Below are positions 11,169-26,300 of a stretch of DNA of 64,000 bases, in pieces. This DNA comes from Amblyornis subalaris. Taxonomy: Eukaryota > Chordata > Aves > Passeriformes > Ptilonorhynchidae. The notes under the pieces are model-generated. The model had not been told where the DNA came from. It made no database searches and saw nothing but the letters and a program-made list of their open reading frames with translations. A program made the translations under genes and the position numbers. The stretch is taken from the NCBI GenBank assembly GCA_018881555.1, contig JACAXG010000204.1, positions 682,001 through 746,000 on the forward strand. Direction: 5' to 3'. Position 1 is the stretch's first letter. Every line of letters starts with the position of its first letter.

Positions 11169-14100
11169 TACTCATGCTCCTTCTCACATCTCTCATTAGC
11201 TGTAATTAACATCTCCATACTTCATGTATCCTGTCCCAAACTTTCAAATGTTCTCTTAAAAGGAATTTCAACTCCTAGGGCCTTGAACAGAAGTCATAGC
11301 AACCTGGGAAACACTAACCATCATTTTTCTCCTGCCTTTTGTGCCTTTATATTCAGGACACTGGCTGACTCCTTAAACTGGGAACCTTGACTGAAGGAAG
11401 GAGATGCATGCAGTGAAGCAGGATAAACCAAGGCCATCTCCATTCCTGTGCCTGTGCCATAGCCATAAATGAATGCAGCACACTTCCAGAGGGCACAGAA
11501 ATCTTTTGAATGCTGCTGAAAACCATACAAGTCAAACTTTTGTACTGTTCAGGAGGAACAGCTGCAAATATGCTTCAGACTGACATTTAAGAGAAACTTA
11601 AAATGCTAAGCTGAAATGTGGCTCTTTTTTTCCCCCCAAAAACAACTCCAGCAAGTTTACTTTTTAAGACAGGATGTGTGTCCATCCTCATACATTCATT
11701 CCCGCTTACTGATCTCTACAGTCTCTTCCCTTCCCACCACAAAACTCAAAGTCCCATTTGTGATCCGTAGCAATTCAAGCTTGGGAATTCACGAGGCTGA
11801 CTACCAGAGAAAGGGCGCCTTTAAAGGATGATGAAGTTATGCTTGGCATAACAGCCCCTCAGCCCATGACTCCTGGTTTCACCTTCCCATCATGAATTGC
11901 TAATACAATGCAAATCAAAATACACACACCACTGCAACCTGACAATATTTGGTTCACACACGCACACAATTAAACAGAAACAAGACAGTTACTAGAACAT
12001 GAACTTCTGTCACAAGGTTGTCTTCTAAAATAGTAACATCAATCTCCAGTGTTTATTATGGTAGTCCTGTAATACAACTTGAAACAGATCCTTACACGCC
12101 TATTAACAAGTGAATAGCAGTATCTTCTATGCCTATAATGTTTATTATAGGATCTCAGTTCTGGTCAAACAAAACCTTTAGACTGAATTTTTTGCCTGAT
12201 TAGGAAAAGATAAAGCTATTTTGCGTATGAAGGACAGATTTGCCATTTGAATGCATTTCTGTAATACAAGCATGGAAACTAGTGAAATATGAAATAGTGT
12301 AAGAACTGCATTACCTTCACATAAAGGGTAGTTTAATAATTCAAGGTTTATTTGAAGGTTTGTTTGCAACTGTAGGAAAGGTCAGACCTTATATGAATAA
12401 GGTATTAAGGTTTGCACATAAAGTCTAAGGTAAGGATAAGTAAAAAGGTTTGTTTACCATGCAGCTGCTCAGAGCTGTGGAGAGCTAACATTTTTAAAAC
12501 CAATGCAGTGATAACAGTACGGATTACTGAAAAGATTCTACATAGAGATCAGCACACGTGCATCAAGAGTTCAACTGAAAACCACAAAATCCGTTAACAC
12601 ATAGATGGTGAGAAGGAAGTTTTGTTGTTTTAAGAGACGTGTGGCTTTGAATTACACTTAGTATCCTTATTTTAAATTTCTCATGGCTCTTCCTTGCACT
12701 TCTCAGATTTAATACTTTACAAGACAGACTCCCATGCTTTTGCATCAAACATTTTCCACACTGTTTAATGGCAGTCAGATACAACAAATTGTTAAGTTTG
12801 GACCTGGATTGTGCTGTTCAGGAAAAACTCATTACACAAATATGCATCTACTTTGGGCATCCATAACTGGATGCAGAGATAGATACATCCAAGAGTATGC
12901 CGAGATGCACATATCCTGCTGCTCTGGGACTGGCAGCTAAGTATTTGAACACATACCTGTGCATATTTAAATATGCCCACATTTTCACATTTAACTAAGC
13001 TCAAACCAAAACACTTCCTCAAAGAAGACAGTGAGACACTAAAAATACTCAGAGTCCAGTAGGAGCAGGAACAAAGACATCACTTATTAGTAGCCAACAG
13101 AAAACAAAAATATTCCACAGTTGCAGAAAACCACAAAAAGCATGTTTCAGGAAAAGCAAGCTTTGGGCTCATACAGAAATCCTTCCAGAGCATCTACCCT
13201 ACCCTGGAAGGACAGCAAACATGGAAGTTTCTAAGCTTGAGAAGAATTATTTCTGTTTTAACCCAAGCTCCACTGATCAAACTCACAGGATTCTTAGTAA
13301 CATTAATTTTAATTTAATTTCATTCAATCCTTTTTGCTTCTTGATCTAACAAACAGAAGTGACTGCTTCTCCCGCAAACTCGTACACCCTCTCCATATCA
13401 TCCTCTCAAGGGTCTCCTGGCAGCAAAGACAGCACCATATGCCAGTGGAAGAGACCATGGCATAGACTGCATTAGGCAGGCCAGCTGCTGGTAGGAACAC
13501 CTTGACCATTTGCACTATCTCTACCCCTCTTTCAGATGTGAAGCAAGAGCAGAGGACCCCTGTGCTGGCTCAGCCAACAGCCAGGCTGCAGAACAGGAGC
13601 TTTCAGAACACAGAGTCAACAGCCCTGTGCCTCGCATCAACACAGTGCAAATGCAGCACAGGGCAGGCATCATCTGTGCAAGCTGCACATCCATCATGAA
13701 GGATTTAACCAGTCTGCACCTACTTCAAGCAAGAAGCTGCAATTATTTTATCCTATGGTTTCCTTTACTTACTTGCACTTTCACATCACCATGATTTTGT
13801 TCTGCAGTTTAAACATGATTCATACCCTCAATTTAACTTTGATTCATAGTTTCTAATAACATCAGTCCATTGTCCAAACACTGCAAGGGGATATTAAACA
13901 AGCTTAGATGGTCTGGGGAATTTGCCCACCAACATTAAACACAGAATAATTGGTTGCCATAATATTGTTTTAGATAACAGTTCCAGATAAACAAAGTATA
14001 ACTGTAATGTGCCTGCTCTAAACCAAGAAAATAAAAAATAAATTCAACAACTGTTGGACAATATTGCAAAACCTTGTATTATTAAAACACCTAAGTGGTT

Positions 14101-14322
14101 ATAGCTTATTCCAAAGAATTGTTACCCCATTTCCAATTATACGAGAGCAGAAAAACAATAACAAATAAAAATTTTGAGATTTATGAATGGGTACTGCCCA
14201 CAGATCAATGGGAAGCTCTAATATCTTTGTCCATACTCTATAGGCTTGCTTACTGGCTGCAAAATGTCACTCACAGGAGTTTAGGTTAAATTGTCACTGT
14301 TTTTGAAATGCAGGCATCTGCT

Positions 14323-14338
14323 AATACACACACACACA
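14323..14338. repeat. short CA microsatellite
   Basis: A short run of about seven CA/AC units in intronic DNA. No other feature is attached to it. Confidence 0.75.
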
Positions 14339-17300
14339 TTAAAAAATAAAATTAAACTATGCCTAATAGGTACCTAAGTTGGTTTTGAACTTTCCTTATT
14401 AATGATACACTCCTCTGTAGAACCAAGAACACGCTAAAAATGAAGTGTTGAGCAAATGGCTTTTTTAAAGTGCGATTTAAATATGTGGCACATGCATGAC
14501 ATGTGCCTTTCCTTGATTCTCTAGACACTAATTATTAAATAAGACTTCTGAAGTATGCACAAATGCATGGAATTCAATAATCAGTCAAGTATTTAGACAC
14601 AAAAGAGAAGTCAGCAGAATTTTATGGATAGACAAAAATTAACTTACCAAAACTAGACTACATTCTGTGCTAAAAACATAGTCAGCAGTATGAAAAAATG
14701 TTAAAACTATACAAGTGCTCCTGCACATACACTGAGATACAAAGGAAATTTTTCCATTTCACACTGGAAAGTATAAATATCTTTTAGAATTGCACTATTT
14801 CCCTTATGAAATCTAAGTATTAATAGGCAATTTTTTTTAATGAGAACTCTGGTTTTTCCCTTTTAATAAGGGATCTACTTCTTTGCCCCAGCAGCCTGAT
14901 ACTTCTTTTTTACCATCTGTATTGAATATTCAGCTGCCTTTCATCCTTCTCTGTATCTTGGGTTTGCCAGTCCTTTTTCTTTGCCAGTGCTCCTTATTCC
15001 AAGCACTCTCCACAGCATCAATATTTTTTGAAAATACATTCCTGCACACACTGATTCCAAATACAGCAAGCATTCATACTCCATACTTGCATATATATCA
15101 TTAGGAGACTTCTAGGACCTTATCCTGTCAAATCATATTAAAGTGACATTTTTAAGGCTGACATTCCATTTTCTCTAAGCTTGTTTTGAGCAGACATTTA
15201 GTAGAAACCTTCCCCCATTCAGGATTTTAATCAAGAGAGAAAATTAAGAAAAAGTTAAGTCTGCTATCTAGGAAAAAGATCTATTAGGTCTTGTCTGGAC
15301 TAGAGAAATGTATTCTTCTAAGAATCAATTTAGTCTTTGCAATGCACTTGTAAAATGTCACACGTTCACACACAGAAAGCATTGCAGATCCTGTTAAAAC
15401 TAGTTTCATTAAGTCTAAACGCTATTTCAGTCGGGCTGAATTAATGGCAGCTAAGTTAAAGGTTTACTGGCATTGTAGTTAATGCTGATCAAACAGCCTA
15501 CCCATCACTTTCCCCACAATATACTCGTGGCCCTTTGAAATGTGCTCGACTTCACCATTTCTGAGAACCCTGCCAGAAATCTGTGGGATGGGTACCCAAA
15601 CTGCACTAACGCATTTCACAAAGCACAACTGAGGACAGAGGAAACCTGTGGCAGCTTGAAAAGCTTATCAGCAGTGGACAGTGCAGAGCTTAATTTGCTG
15701 AGTGAGAAACAATTCAAATTTCTAGACAAAGGCTTACAGCTATGGCAAAGGCTCCAAATCAGAATGGAAATCTAAACTTAAATTCAGGTTATCTGAAGAA
15801 CTAGAAACTAGAGAGAAAGACAGATAGTGATCCATTCCCTGCTGGGAAAGAAAAGGATACCTAAAGATCTTTTTCTATTATATGCTGCTAACATAACACC
15901 AACTTTTTGTCAAAACCACTTTTCAAACACAGGAACAAAACCAACCCACTGAAATTTAAGAAAATCCTCTTTTTTTTCAATGAAAACAATATTTCCATTT
16001 TGCATCAGGTGTTTGGTTGCTTGTCAAAGTTTTCTTTTATCACAAATTGTCATGTTTTGCTCATTATTAAAAAAAATCATAATGATTTTTAAGTCTAACA
16101 GGATGACTGATTCAGTATTGATACACCATGCATGTTGCAATGACAGACTGACAGAGTTTTAAAAAATAAATCACTTGCATTATGTCAGAGCACAATCAAC
16201 AGAACAGCAGGATCGCAACACGCGTCTCTCACTATGTCATGAAAGAACATAAAACCAAAACATGGCATCTTTGAATTACTTTGAAATGCATTCTAGTGAG
16301 ACAAAATTGCATTTCGAAGTATTAACAATGCCTGCAAAATAGAAATTTAAAATGGTGATCAGCTCTAAATGAAAAATAATTGTTTCTTGCTTTTAATTTA
16401 CTTAATTTTCAATTCCTATTTAAGAACAAATACTATATAAGCCAAAAGGCTGACAGAATAGATTCTATAGATATTCTTAATCTAAGAAATAACTGAAAAA
16501 GAAAGAATAAAATATATAAGATGCTAGAAGTTGTTTTCTTTTCTACACAAGATCCATCATAATAAAATGTTAGGATCAATTAACAACTTCCTAGACTGCA
16601 CCAAGGCTGTCTAGCCACTATAAATTCTGTTGTAATTTTTGCATATAACAGTTTATTTCACCAAACCATTGTTTGTTCGAGGCCATAAAAGCTGTGGGAG
16701 ACTCCTTTTGCAAATGAATCTTAATCAAAATTTGTTTTGAGCATTGCTGTGTTTTCCAAGACTCCTAATGCATTCTTCCACAGAGCAAGGCATATAGCCT
16801 TCAACACTCTACAGGATAAACTACAGCAAAATTGACATTGTGGCAATAGAGACTACATCTCTATTAAACTTACAGAACAAGGAGCCAACTGAGTTTTAAA
16901 TAAAAGACAAAGCACCACATGGCTATACTAGGAGTCTCCTGTCTGTCAGCAAGCCTGTTCCCAGCTGACCAGGGTTCTGACAGATGATTTGGTATGCAAG
17001 TTCATTACAGAATCTGTCCACACTCTGTACCTTTCATACTGGAGTTCTGTCAGGCCAATGAAAACAACCTGACAAACATCTTGCAGTGCGACACCATCCC
17101 TCTATGTATCTGTTTTATTAATGTGCATTCAGCACAGCTTAACGTACGAAGATGTTACAGTGAATTATTCTCCTGTTACCAGAGACTTATCTTGGCACTA
17201 GGCTTGATATTACATTTGATTCTCAAATTGGCTTTGTAAACATGAAATTCTTATGTCCATAGCCCTTTACAAAGAAAGTGTTTTGATGATGGTTGTTCTG

Positions 17301-20300
17301 ATATAAAAGTTTACAAGCACGGAAGAACCTCTGTCCATTACCCACAAATATGGACAACTTCAGAACACTCACTCTGCCTGAGATAAAATTGAGATCAAAA
17401 AACTCAAATCCCAAAGATGAATAACAAACTTCAACAAATTCTAGGGGAATGTATCTAACACAATAAACTCCTAACTCAGTTCCTCCATTCTTTGTATATT
17501 TGATGCTACATAATTGACAAAAAATGGGAGATGAGCAGAAAAAAAGGAACTACTGTGTGCATTCACATAAATTTATAGCTGAGTCTCCTCAGGAGAGAAG
17601 GATTCCATGTGCTGCACTCAGGATTTGTGCTGTGACTGGCTACTGCACTCCTTTCTGGACATGTCTGCATTACAGGCACACAAGGCACTCTCTGAACACA
17701 TCGACTGCAGGCCCACCCAAAGCACTGCATCACAGATGTCACTGCGATCAAGGTGGGCAAGGCAAACACTACCAAGGGTGAGAGGGAGATTCCAGCAATT
17801 GAGGAAGGACTGGCCTCCAGCACATCTCTCCAACGAGTTCAGCACAGCTCAGACTGAATGGAGAGTACATGAGTCACGGCTTATCTTCCTTATTTAAGAA
17901 GGGTATCAGAAAGTCCCACAGATACCTACCAGAAACATGATGTTGTCAGAATGTCTGGAGTAGAAACTCCAAAGTATCATCTCTAGTTCTCTTCATGTGA
18001 TGTAACAGCATAATTGCAGTCCACAGGAGAGAGAAATGCTTGTCCTCCATGGAGCTGCCCAAAGAAACTCTACAAAGCCTTATGCTTCACACCAGTATGC
18101 GCCTTCCCTTGAAACTTCCTGCCCCCTCCTACAGCCATACTTCTCCCAACCAAAAACGTTCTTCATACAATGACAAGCAGACATGAAAAAATGTTAAATT
18201 CCAAAACACATAAAACATGACACAAAGTAACACAAACTGAATCAACCTACAGCAAATACACAACACACCCCTTTCAAAACACACAGCATTGAAAAATAGG
18301 CCCATATTAAGCAACACACTTCAAAGACAGTTAGACTAATTATCTTCCAAAAAAATTTGGAGAATATACCGTACTGTGTTCCTGAGCAGAAAACCTCTTT
18401 CCTAGGGAATGAAGTTTCATATCACCTAGCAAGCAGATCCAAAGAGTGAAAAAGAGTTTATGTATAATCTCATATACTTTTCATGAGCCTTATAAACTTC
18501 TGGCAGATTTAGTAATCTTCTGTAAGTCTTCAGATTTCACAAGTTCTATTAAAATAAAACTCTTGACATTGAAAGAAAAAGGAAGTAGAATACCTTAAGC
18601 AATGCAGTATGGACAGAGGGAGAAGGGAGAGTGAGGGGAACGAACCAGTCTTTATTACAGCTCACAAACACATTTTGGATTGCTCCTGAGGCCAGAAGAT
18701 TTAAAAGAGACAAAATATCACTGATTCAGCATGCCCACAGTAATTTTATGTCAAAACTGTGAACTGCAGTGAAAAACTCCTGCAATGAAAGTTACCAACA
18801 CTCTACTTAATCTCACAGACCAGCAGAAAATAATTACTCATTCAGAAGATATTAATTGCAGAGCTCTCCTTTCATACGTTTTCTATGATATATGAGGTAG
18901 AGAATCTATTCTAGTGTCTACAAAGAGCAAAAGACATGGCAATAGCAAAGAGCTGCAAATCATCCAAAAGAGGGACAGATGTAGACAAAGATGAAGCCCA
19001 AATAAACACCCAAGGACAGCAATTAGGAACTTTGAATTAATAATCAATTGTCCTGTAATTTCTTTCAGAATTAATTCAGCCATGTTTATTTCCTCATGAA
19101 CAGTGAAAACTCACAGGATGAACAGCAAATAAAATGTAAATGTGTTTCAGATGAAGATCCCAAACCTCTGATTACTTTATTATTGGTATTTAAAAGGTAA
19201 AAATCATAATGCTGGGAAGTAAATCCTGACTTTACGGTGGGCAGCACCATTCACAGTTCTGAGACACCAATAGCTACACAGCAAATCCAGCGTCATGATG
19301 CCTTTTCTCTGAAAACTTAAACCATTCACAACAGCTCCATGTACTTGAACAGCTAACAAAAGAACACCCACAGTGGTGGGTGATGGTAAAACAAGACTGA
19401 ACAAGATCCCTAATGAGAAGAATTGAGAAGACAGCTTTGCCATGGTGGAAGTCAAGAGTCCTGCTAAAAGTCACACCATAATTTGTCTGCTCAGTCATCT
19501 CAGCTACTTTAAAGGACTAACCTTTGGCTGTAACATATATGTGCATTTAAGTTTGACCTTTGGGGACTTTTTGTAACACCAACCAAAAGTTTTTCTATGT
19601 AGCTTTGCAAAGCTGAACTTCATCAAGACAACTTCCATATGCAAGAAGAGGCAAACAAATCCCAATCAGTACACATTGCTGTTCTGATTTTGCTGAGCTC
19701 TCTGACCTTTCAATCATACAATTCCTCACAACCTTGTTCCATTTCACTCAGATTTTTCACCTGTTCTGATCCAGAAGTCCAGAGTTCCCATCATTCATAC
19801 AGCAACAACTGAAAGAGAAACTTCCCTCACTTTGTCCTCTTTTGTCTTTGAGAGAGGGAACATCTATTGCTCTAATCCCTTCTGCATAAACATTGAATAG
19901 AAGGAAGATCTACTTAAGCAAAACACTGGCACAAGAACAAGCATGTTTAAGCTAGCTGTGACTGTGTCTAGCCTGGAAATTAAAAGGTGTCAAAAAAACC
20001 CAGAAGCTCTTTTAAAACACTGATCCTTAAAAAATGGCACAGAGGAGAGAACTAACAAATGAACCAAGGCAAATATTTACAGCTTTAGGACCAGAAATAT
20101 GTTAAGAGGATTGTTTGAAAGAGCCAGAAGGTTCCTGATAGTCACCTGTCCCCTGCAGATGAGCCAGGAGAATCTCTGAGGCAGTCACCCTTCAGTCAGA
20201 ATAATGCAATTATACTGCTGTTAAAATCTTTGGACTGTCCCGTGGTTGTTTCCAGAAAGGCAAGTGTAATATATAACATGAACCTTGCCAACATAAGAGA

Positions 20301-23300
20301 AGTTCAATATAAACAGTTCATTAAAATCAACCAGGATTCACAGCTTGTGTGTGCATCAGAGCAGATGTACCCAGGAAATACTCAGATGGCTTTCTGGGAA
20401 AACCACGAGCCTTTCTGGGTAACCAAATCTAGCCCCACACTACCAGAGACAACACCATGCAATCCTTTCCATAATCAAATTCTGTCCTGAAGGTAAGTTC
20501 ATTTTACTTGCTCCCATAACTTCTCTCTGCAGATAATCAGAAACATATTTCTCTTTTTTAATTTCCCTCTTTTCATAGGAAAAATTTACGCAGTAGATTT
20601 ATTAACAGGTTAAAGCAAAGAGCAATGGCAAGTTAAGTATGGTTATTTGCACTGGAACAGAGCAATAAGGCCTCACAGGACTTGTCCAGTTACCTGAAGT
20701 GACAGCTGGACATCAAGAGCTGTGCTCACTTGAGTCTTATTCTGCACCATTAAGAGATGATGAGTAACATCTTTAAAATCATCTAAGGATCTTTCATCAA
20801 TGTGCCCAGCAATATTTATAGAAACCAAAAACTTCTCCCTGAAGATAATGAACTATGAAGAAATCCACACTGGAAGAGTACATGTTTTATAAAGGCTGTT
20901 AAATGCTTTGCTTGCATATTTACGTAATTACTAGAATTCTACTCTCTGAAGAAACTACATGAAAGCAACACACTTACTTCAGTATTCTGTTCTCTGGATG
21001 CAAACAAAATGAGACTTGCCAATTTTTGTGACCATAATACATTTACCACTTCTTTTAGTTTTGCATTTTGGAATAAGCCATATTCCACACCTCCTCTTGG
21101 TTCTTCCTACACAATTTCAAAGTGTCACAGCTTAATGTGCACAAACATGCTGAAAACAATCTCTACAAGATTACTAAATGCCCAAATTGCACTCTAAAAA
21201 TTCATTTACAGGACTTCAGAAGACAGCAAGGTGCCACTTTATTGTCAAATTCCAAGCTGAGTTTACACAACTACTGTGGGGGGGGAAAGCATCATTTTTA
21301 CTAACAAGGACTTAAAACATGCAGAAGTCAAATGACAAACCTTCACAATGGCATTTTCACATTTACAAACAGTAACACTAAGTAATTCAGATGGCAAATA
21401 TGTAGCTTCATGTATCAAAACATGTGCCAATCCACCAGAAATGAAATTGTACAGGGATAAGAAGAAGCCTGGCTGCCTGTAAACTGCTGAAAGAAAATAT
21501 GCATTGCTAAATCAATCATATTTGAACTTTCCTGGAGGTTGACGAATCCAGAAGCAATAGTCTTGGCCTGATAACTAAATATAAGTATAATCATGACTTG
21601 GTGGCTTAAAATCATGGTTTAGGATGCCATTGCAGCATGGCAACTACTCCCTCACTGCACCTGCACTGGCACCTGGGCAAGACCCAGTCACTGTAAACAC
21701 CACATTTTGGTCTCCTGGTTCATTCAGCTAGGACTTTTTGAGAAAGTTTTGATAGCCTCGATTGTTTCATTCCATTTTATTCTCGCTACTTGGGATATAC
21801 ATCCTTCAGCTGACTCATTTTTTAAATCACTTCAGTACTTAAACTGTCACACTTGACGCATAATCTGACACCACAGAGTCATAGTTTGAATATTTCAGTT
21901 CTATTACTTTTAATTCTGCACCAGTTAATCATATTTTATTTAAAGGTAAAATGTTAATCTTCTGATGTTAAAAATCATCATACGTTACCTTTTTACGGCC
22001 GCATATTAAAATAAGGATACTTGCCAATTACCTAGAGTCTTCTTTTCAGGATTTAAATGAGACATTGACAAGAGGTCAGCTCAGAATCTCTGCAGTACAA
22101 CAGTCTGCTCTGCATGCCAGAGGTCCTCTCTTTAAATTTGCCAGTACTTCACAGCTGAAATTAGCACATTTCACCAACTGCTGCTCTACATTGGTATGTC
22201 CTTATTTTAATCCTGGGTAAAAGGTGCATCAAAAAGCACCTGGCTCCAAATTTTTTGCTATGAAGTGGTTGCATGTCCTATTTGCAAGCTCAAAACTGTA
22301 ACAAAAATCTTCAAAACTTCAATGGCTCTCCCTGACACAATAAAAGCAAATTTTTTGTTGTTGTTTTAATATTGCTACTTGTTATGACTTAAAACACATC
22401 TCTACAAACGCCACTAGAATGAGGTCTTACACTGCAAACATTTCCCAGAAGGGATTTTTGTCTCTATACTTGTCTGCAAAGCAACTAGCAAATTGTTAAT
22501 CATCTATAATTAAAGACACCATAAGCCCGGAACCCATCAGAATATTTCTCCAGTTTGCTCACGTGGCCCTTTATGCATAAAATATGCCTTTTCATTTGAC
22601 TCCAAGTATCTTCTTCTATTTGGGTGCCTTCTTCAAACCTTTTTCTAAGACATGACCAAGAGGGGTATTCTTTAACATCTATTTTTATGTATAAAACAAT
22701 GAAAATGGCAAATCTATGTAACATACTTCTCTCAGTCTTTTCCTTGACCCTAACATTTTGAGGTTTATTTAAGATTTTCACAGTGTGTCCATGAAATGCC
22801 ATAACTGAGCAACACGCATATATTTAACCTTTCATGTTACACAAAGGCCAGCAAGCAGTCCCACAAATTTTTAAATAGGTAAGTAGGAGAGAAGACAGGA
22901 TTGCCCAATGCCACATCTGATAAGCCAGGAAAAGCAGAGAACTGAACTGGAGATTTGCTGGATTTCCATTCACATGGGTTATGTCTGGCCCATAAGCAAA
23001 ACACTTTTTATCTCAATAGTTACTTTTTCCTGTGACCACAACTGAATTCTGCAGGTTGCACTCATCTGCTCCACCATTAGCACTCTACTTGCAATGGTAA
23101 GCAAGTCATCCTGAGACAAAAGTTCATACAGAACCAGATGCAACATATTCATTTCATTTTTAAATGGAAGAAGAGCAGTGTGGTGGTGGTGCTGCTGCTG
23201 ATTATGTTTCCTTATTTTTATTCCATCATTTCCACATTCAGAACTACAATTATTGGCAATAATTGCTCAGGTTTTTGATGCTTTGCTTTCAGTGTTGACT

Positions 23301-26300
23301 TCAGTACAGGTATCAAAGCTCTTACATATGTATAAAAAAAACCAGCCAACACTGTTCAAACAACAACTACCATCCAGACTTAGCCGGCAAGAGCTCACAT
23401 ACCTCTGCCTGTCTGCAAAATGAAAAAAATATTTTAAGTGTAAAACTAAAAACCTGGCAATGTACAACTCCATATGCACTTCTGCTGACAAACACAGAGT
23501 CTAGCAGGTGAAGCTGCTCCCTCCCTGAACCTTCTCTACAGCAATGCTCTGCTGCCAGGAAAGCCAATCCATGGACCACTGCCTGAATAGGCAACTTGCT
23601 CCATGAGGCAAGCTCAAGGCTACAATCTTTATTTTAACACATAATTGCCTTGGATTTTAGAAGACTCTTCCTCCTCCAGGCAGAGGATAGCCTCCCACAG
23701 TTCATAACAAAGGTGTCTGTTATTACAACATTTGGAAGTGACTAACGGGGGTGAAAGCTAAGTTTCATTTCTTACAGATTCTTTAGAATGAAACAAACTA
23801 TATCTAAAAAGTGCAGATATGCTTTTTTATTTCTTTTGCAGTTCAGGGGAGGGGGGAGGGAAAAGCATCACTGATTTGTATATTAAAGTGCAAGCATCTG
23901 TCCTACTGATGACATTCTAGGGAAGCACATTAGCATAAAATTTAACGATGTCAAATAAGTGGATGTGAAATAGGGACTGCGTAAAGACACTATTTCCAAG
24001 CCTGACAGAAACATCACTGTTTAGAAATGCAAATGATACCATTATGTTCAATAATTATATGAAAATATGAACAGTTCAGCATGTTTTCCAGCCCTGATGG
24101 CGGTTAATGGGATGTACGCTTATGTAAATAACTACTATTAAAGCTAATGCTGAAAAAAACTAATAAATTCATACTAAAGCAACTGATTTAGTACGCTTTT
24201 AAACCCCAGCAGTGCTCACTTATTAGAAAGGAGTGCATTCTTATGTTTAGAACTCATTACTGTTACAAGTCACTGCAACTCCATCAATTACCATGCATTA
24301 ATGAAAATGGGACACATACAAAAAAAATTATTGCCTCTCAGCAGTTTTCTTTAAAGACAAAATATAGGGGTATTACCATCACTGGGCCTTGAGGGGAACT
24401 TATCAGCAACATAATCCTTATTACTACAACTGTACTCCCTGTGCTATAAACCCCGGGGTATTTTTTGTCCCAAGAAGTGGATGACCTTTATGTAAATTTC
24501 TTGACATACACACAATGAAAGTGACCATATTGCCATCAGTAAAAGATTACCATTTCCACAGTTAAAAACTTATTTAAATAAACATATACATACTAGGATC
24601 TGAACTGAAAAATTTAAACATGAAATGAAAAACTACAACTCCTGACACTAGACCAAACAAGGTGTAACACCAACAGGACAAAGGCTAAAAGGTGTATGTG
24701 AAAGTCTTCAGTGAAGCTCTTGTATCCGAATAAATTCCATCCAGTTTTACACTTACACTTTTAATAACCTCCCACAGAGCCCTGGAATTAAGACTTTAAA
24801 GATGCTATTCATTCCTCTCTGGATGTTTTCTCCAAGTCCTCAGCATTACTCAAAATTCTTAGCCCTGGTTAAACATCACTATTGGTAGAGGAAACAAAAC
24901 CAAGAGTGCTGTAATAGCAGTGAATTCCTAAGGAAATTAAAAGCTGAGATTTACTGAATGTCTATAACTCTACAACTAACGCACTTTCGTTTTCTAAGTA
25001 GCCTCTGAAAATGAGATATTAGTGTAACATCCGCTAGATCCTAAGAAGTAAAGGAGTAAAGTAAAGCAAGGCTGAAAAAGCATTTTTATTCGTTTGCACT
25101 GACTGGCAGTTTAAAATTAAGGATGGGTTTAAAGAACCTCACAAGAGACTATGGACAAAACTGATGCCAAATGAAGAAGATTCACATAGGACAGTTACCT
25201 GTCCAGCCTCAGCTGCTGTAAAACAAGATGGCATTTTGCTATGGGAAGGCACAGACTTGCAACTCTTGACTACAAAAGCACTGTCAATAAGGACTATGAA
25301 ATCCTGCATCAATAGCAAGGAGGTAAGAAATAGCTGAATTTTTCATTATGCTTGAACAGTGACAAAGTCCACACAGGCCAATGTCCACTGTAATAGCCAA
25401 TGCTAAAGTAATGCTGTGTTTAAGTGCAATGTAGTCTCCACAGCACGAGGCAAAAATAAAGGCTATCCCAGCCTGAAGAATTTCCAATCTAAAAGCAGGT
25501 AGCAAAACTAGGCTTTCAGGGGGCCAGCAGCTCACAGCATACAACAGCAAACACATGATGACAGTCACTGTGACAAATGTTTGATCGGAGAGAGATGGAA
25601 GAAAAAAGCCCCATGAAACTATCTGATTGCTTTCACTAAATCTCTGTTGAAAGAGAGGTATGAAGTGTTTTGCTATCTAGATCATTAAAACTATTTTATG
25701 AGTGAAGGCCACTCTAAAAACAGTAAGACAAATTTGCTACTGATTAATAATAAAGCCATTCATTTTATTCTTCAAATCTAAAGTAATTACAAGCCAGAGC
25801 ATGGCAAATGGATTTAGAAGAAGCCATTACGTCAGAAGAATCCTTTAAAGAAGAACAGTAATTTAAAAGACTGAACTGAATAATGAACTCTCCTGAACAA
25901 CAATTATTATGAGATTGATTTATTGAAAGTGTATTTAATTATGCAAGAAATGTTTAAACTTTCCAAAATAGTACAGGAAGACAGAGAAACCAATAGCAGA
26001 GTCAGCCCAACGTCCTCATTATAGTTGAGAAGCTGAAGCAGATGGAGAATTCATTTAGTTTAAAAGGATAAAGTACATCAATTTCTCTGAATCCACATTT
26101 CTAGTCAATTTGTTACAGTACCAACTTCAACAATTAATGATCTCATTTTCCCATTTGTGCCTCCTTTTAAAAGATCTCAGTCTTTGTTTCCAAATGAGCC
26201 AAATGTCATAAAGAAAAAATTTAACTCAAACATCACTTTGAAAGCTTTCATGCCTAAAAGCCAAATGTTTCAGCAATAATCACAGAACCAGGAGTCAGAT

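Noticed and set aside
22500..22802. 100-codon minus-strand frame with fairly protein-like composition
   Set aside because: No recognised family, no homology to hinderin, and no convincing acceptor or donor. Cannot be separated from chance.
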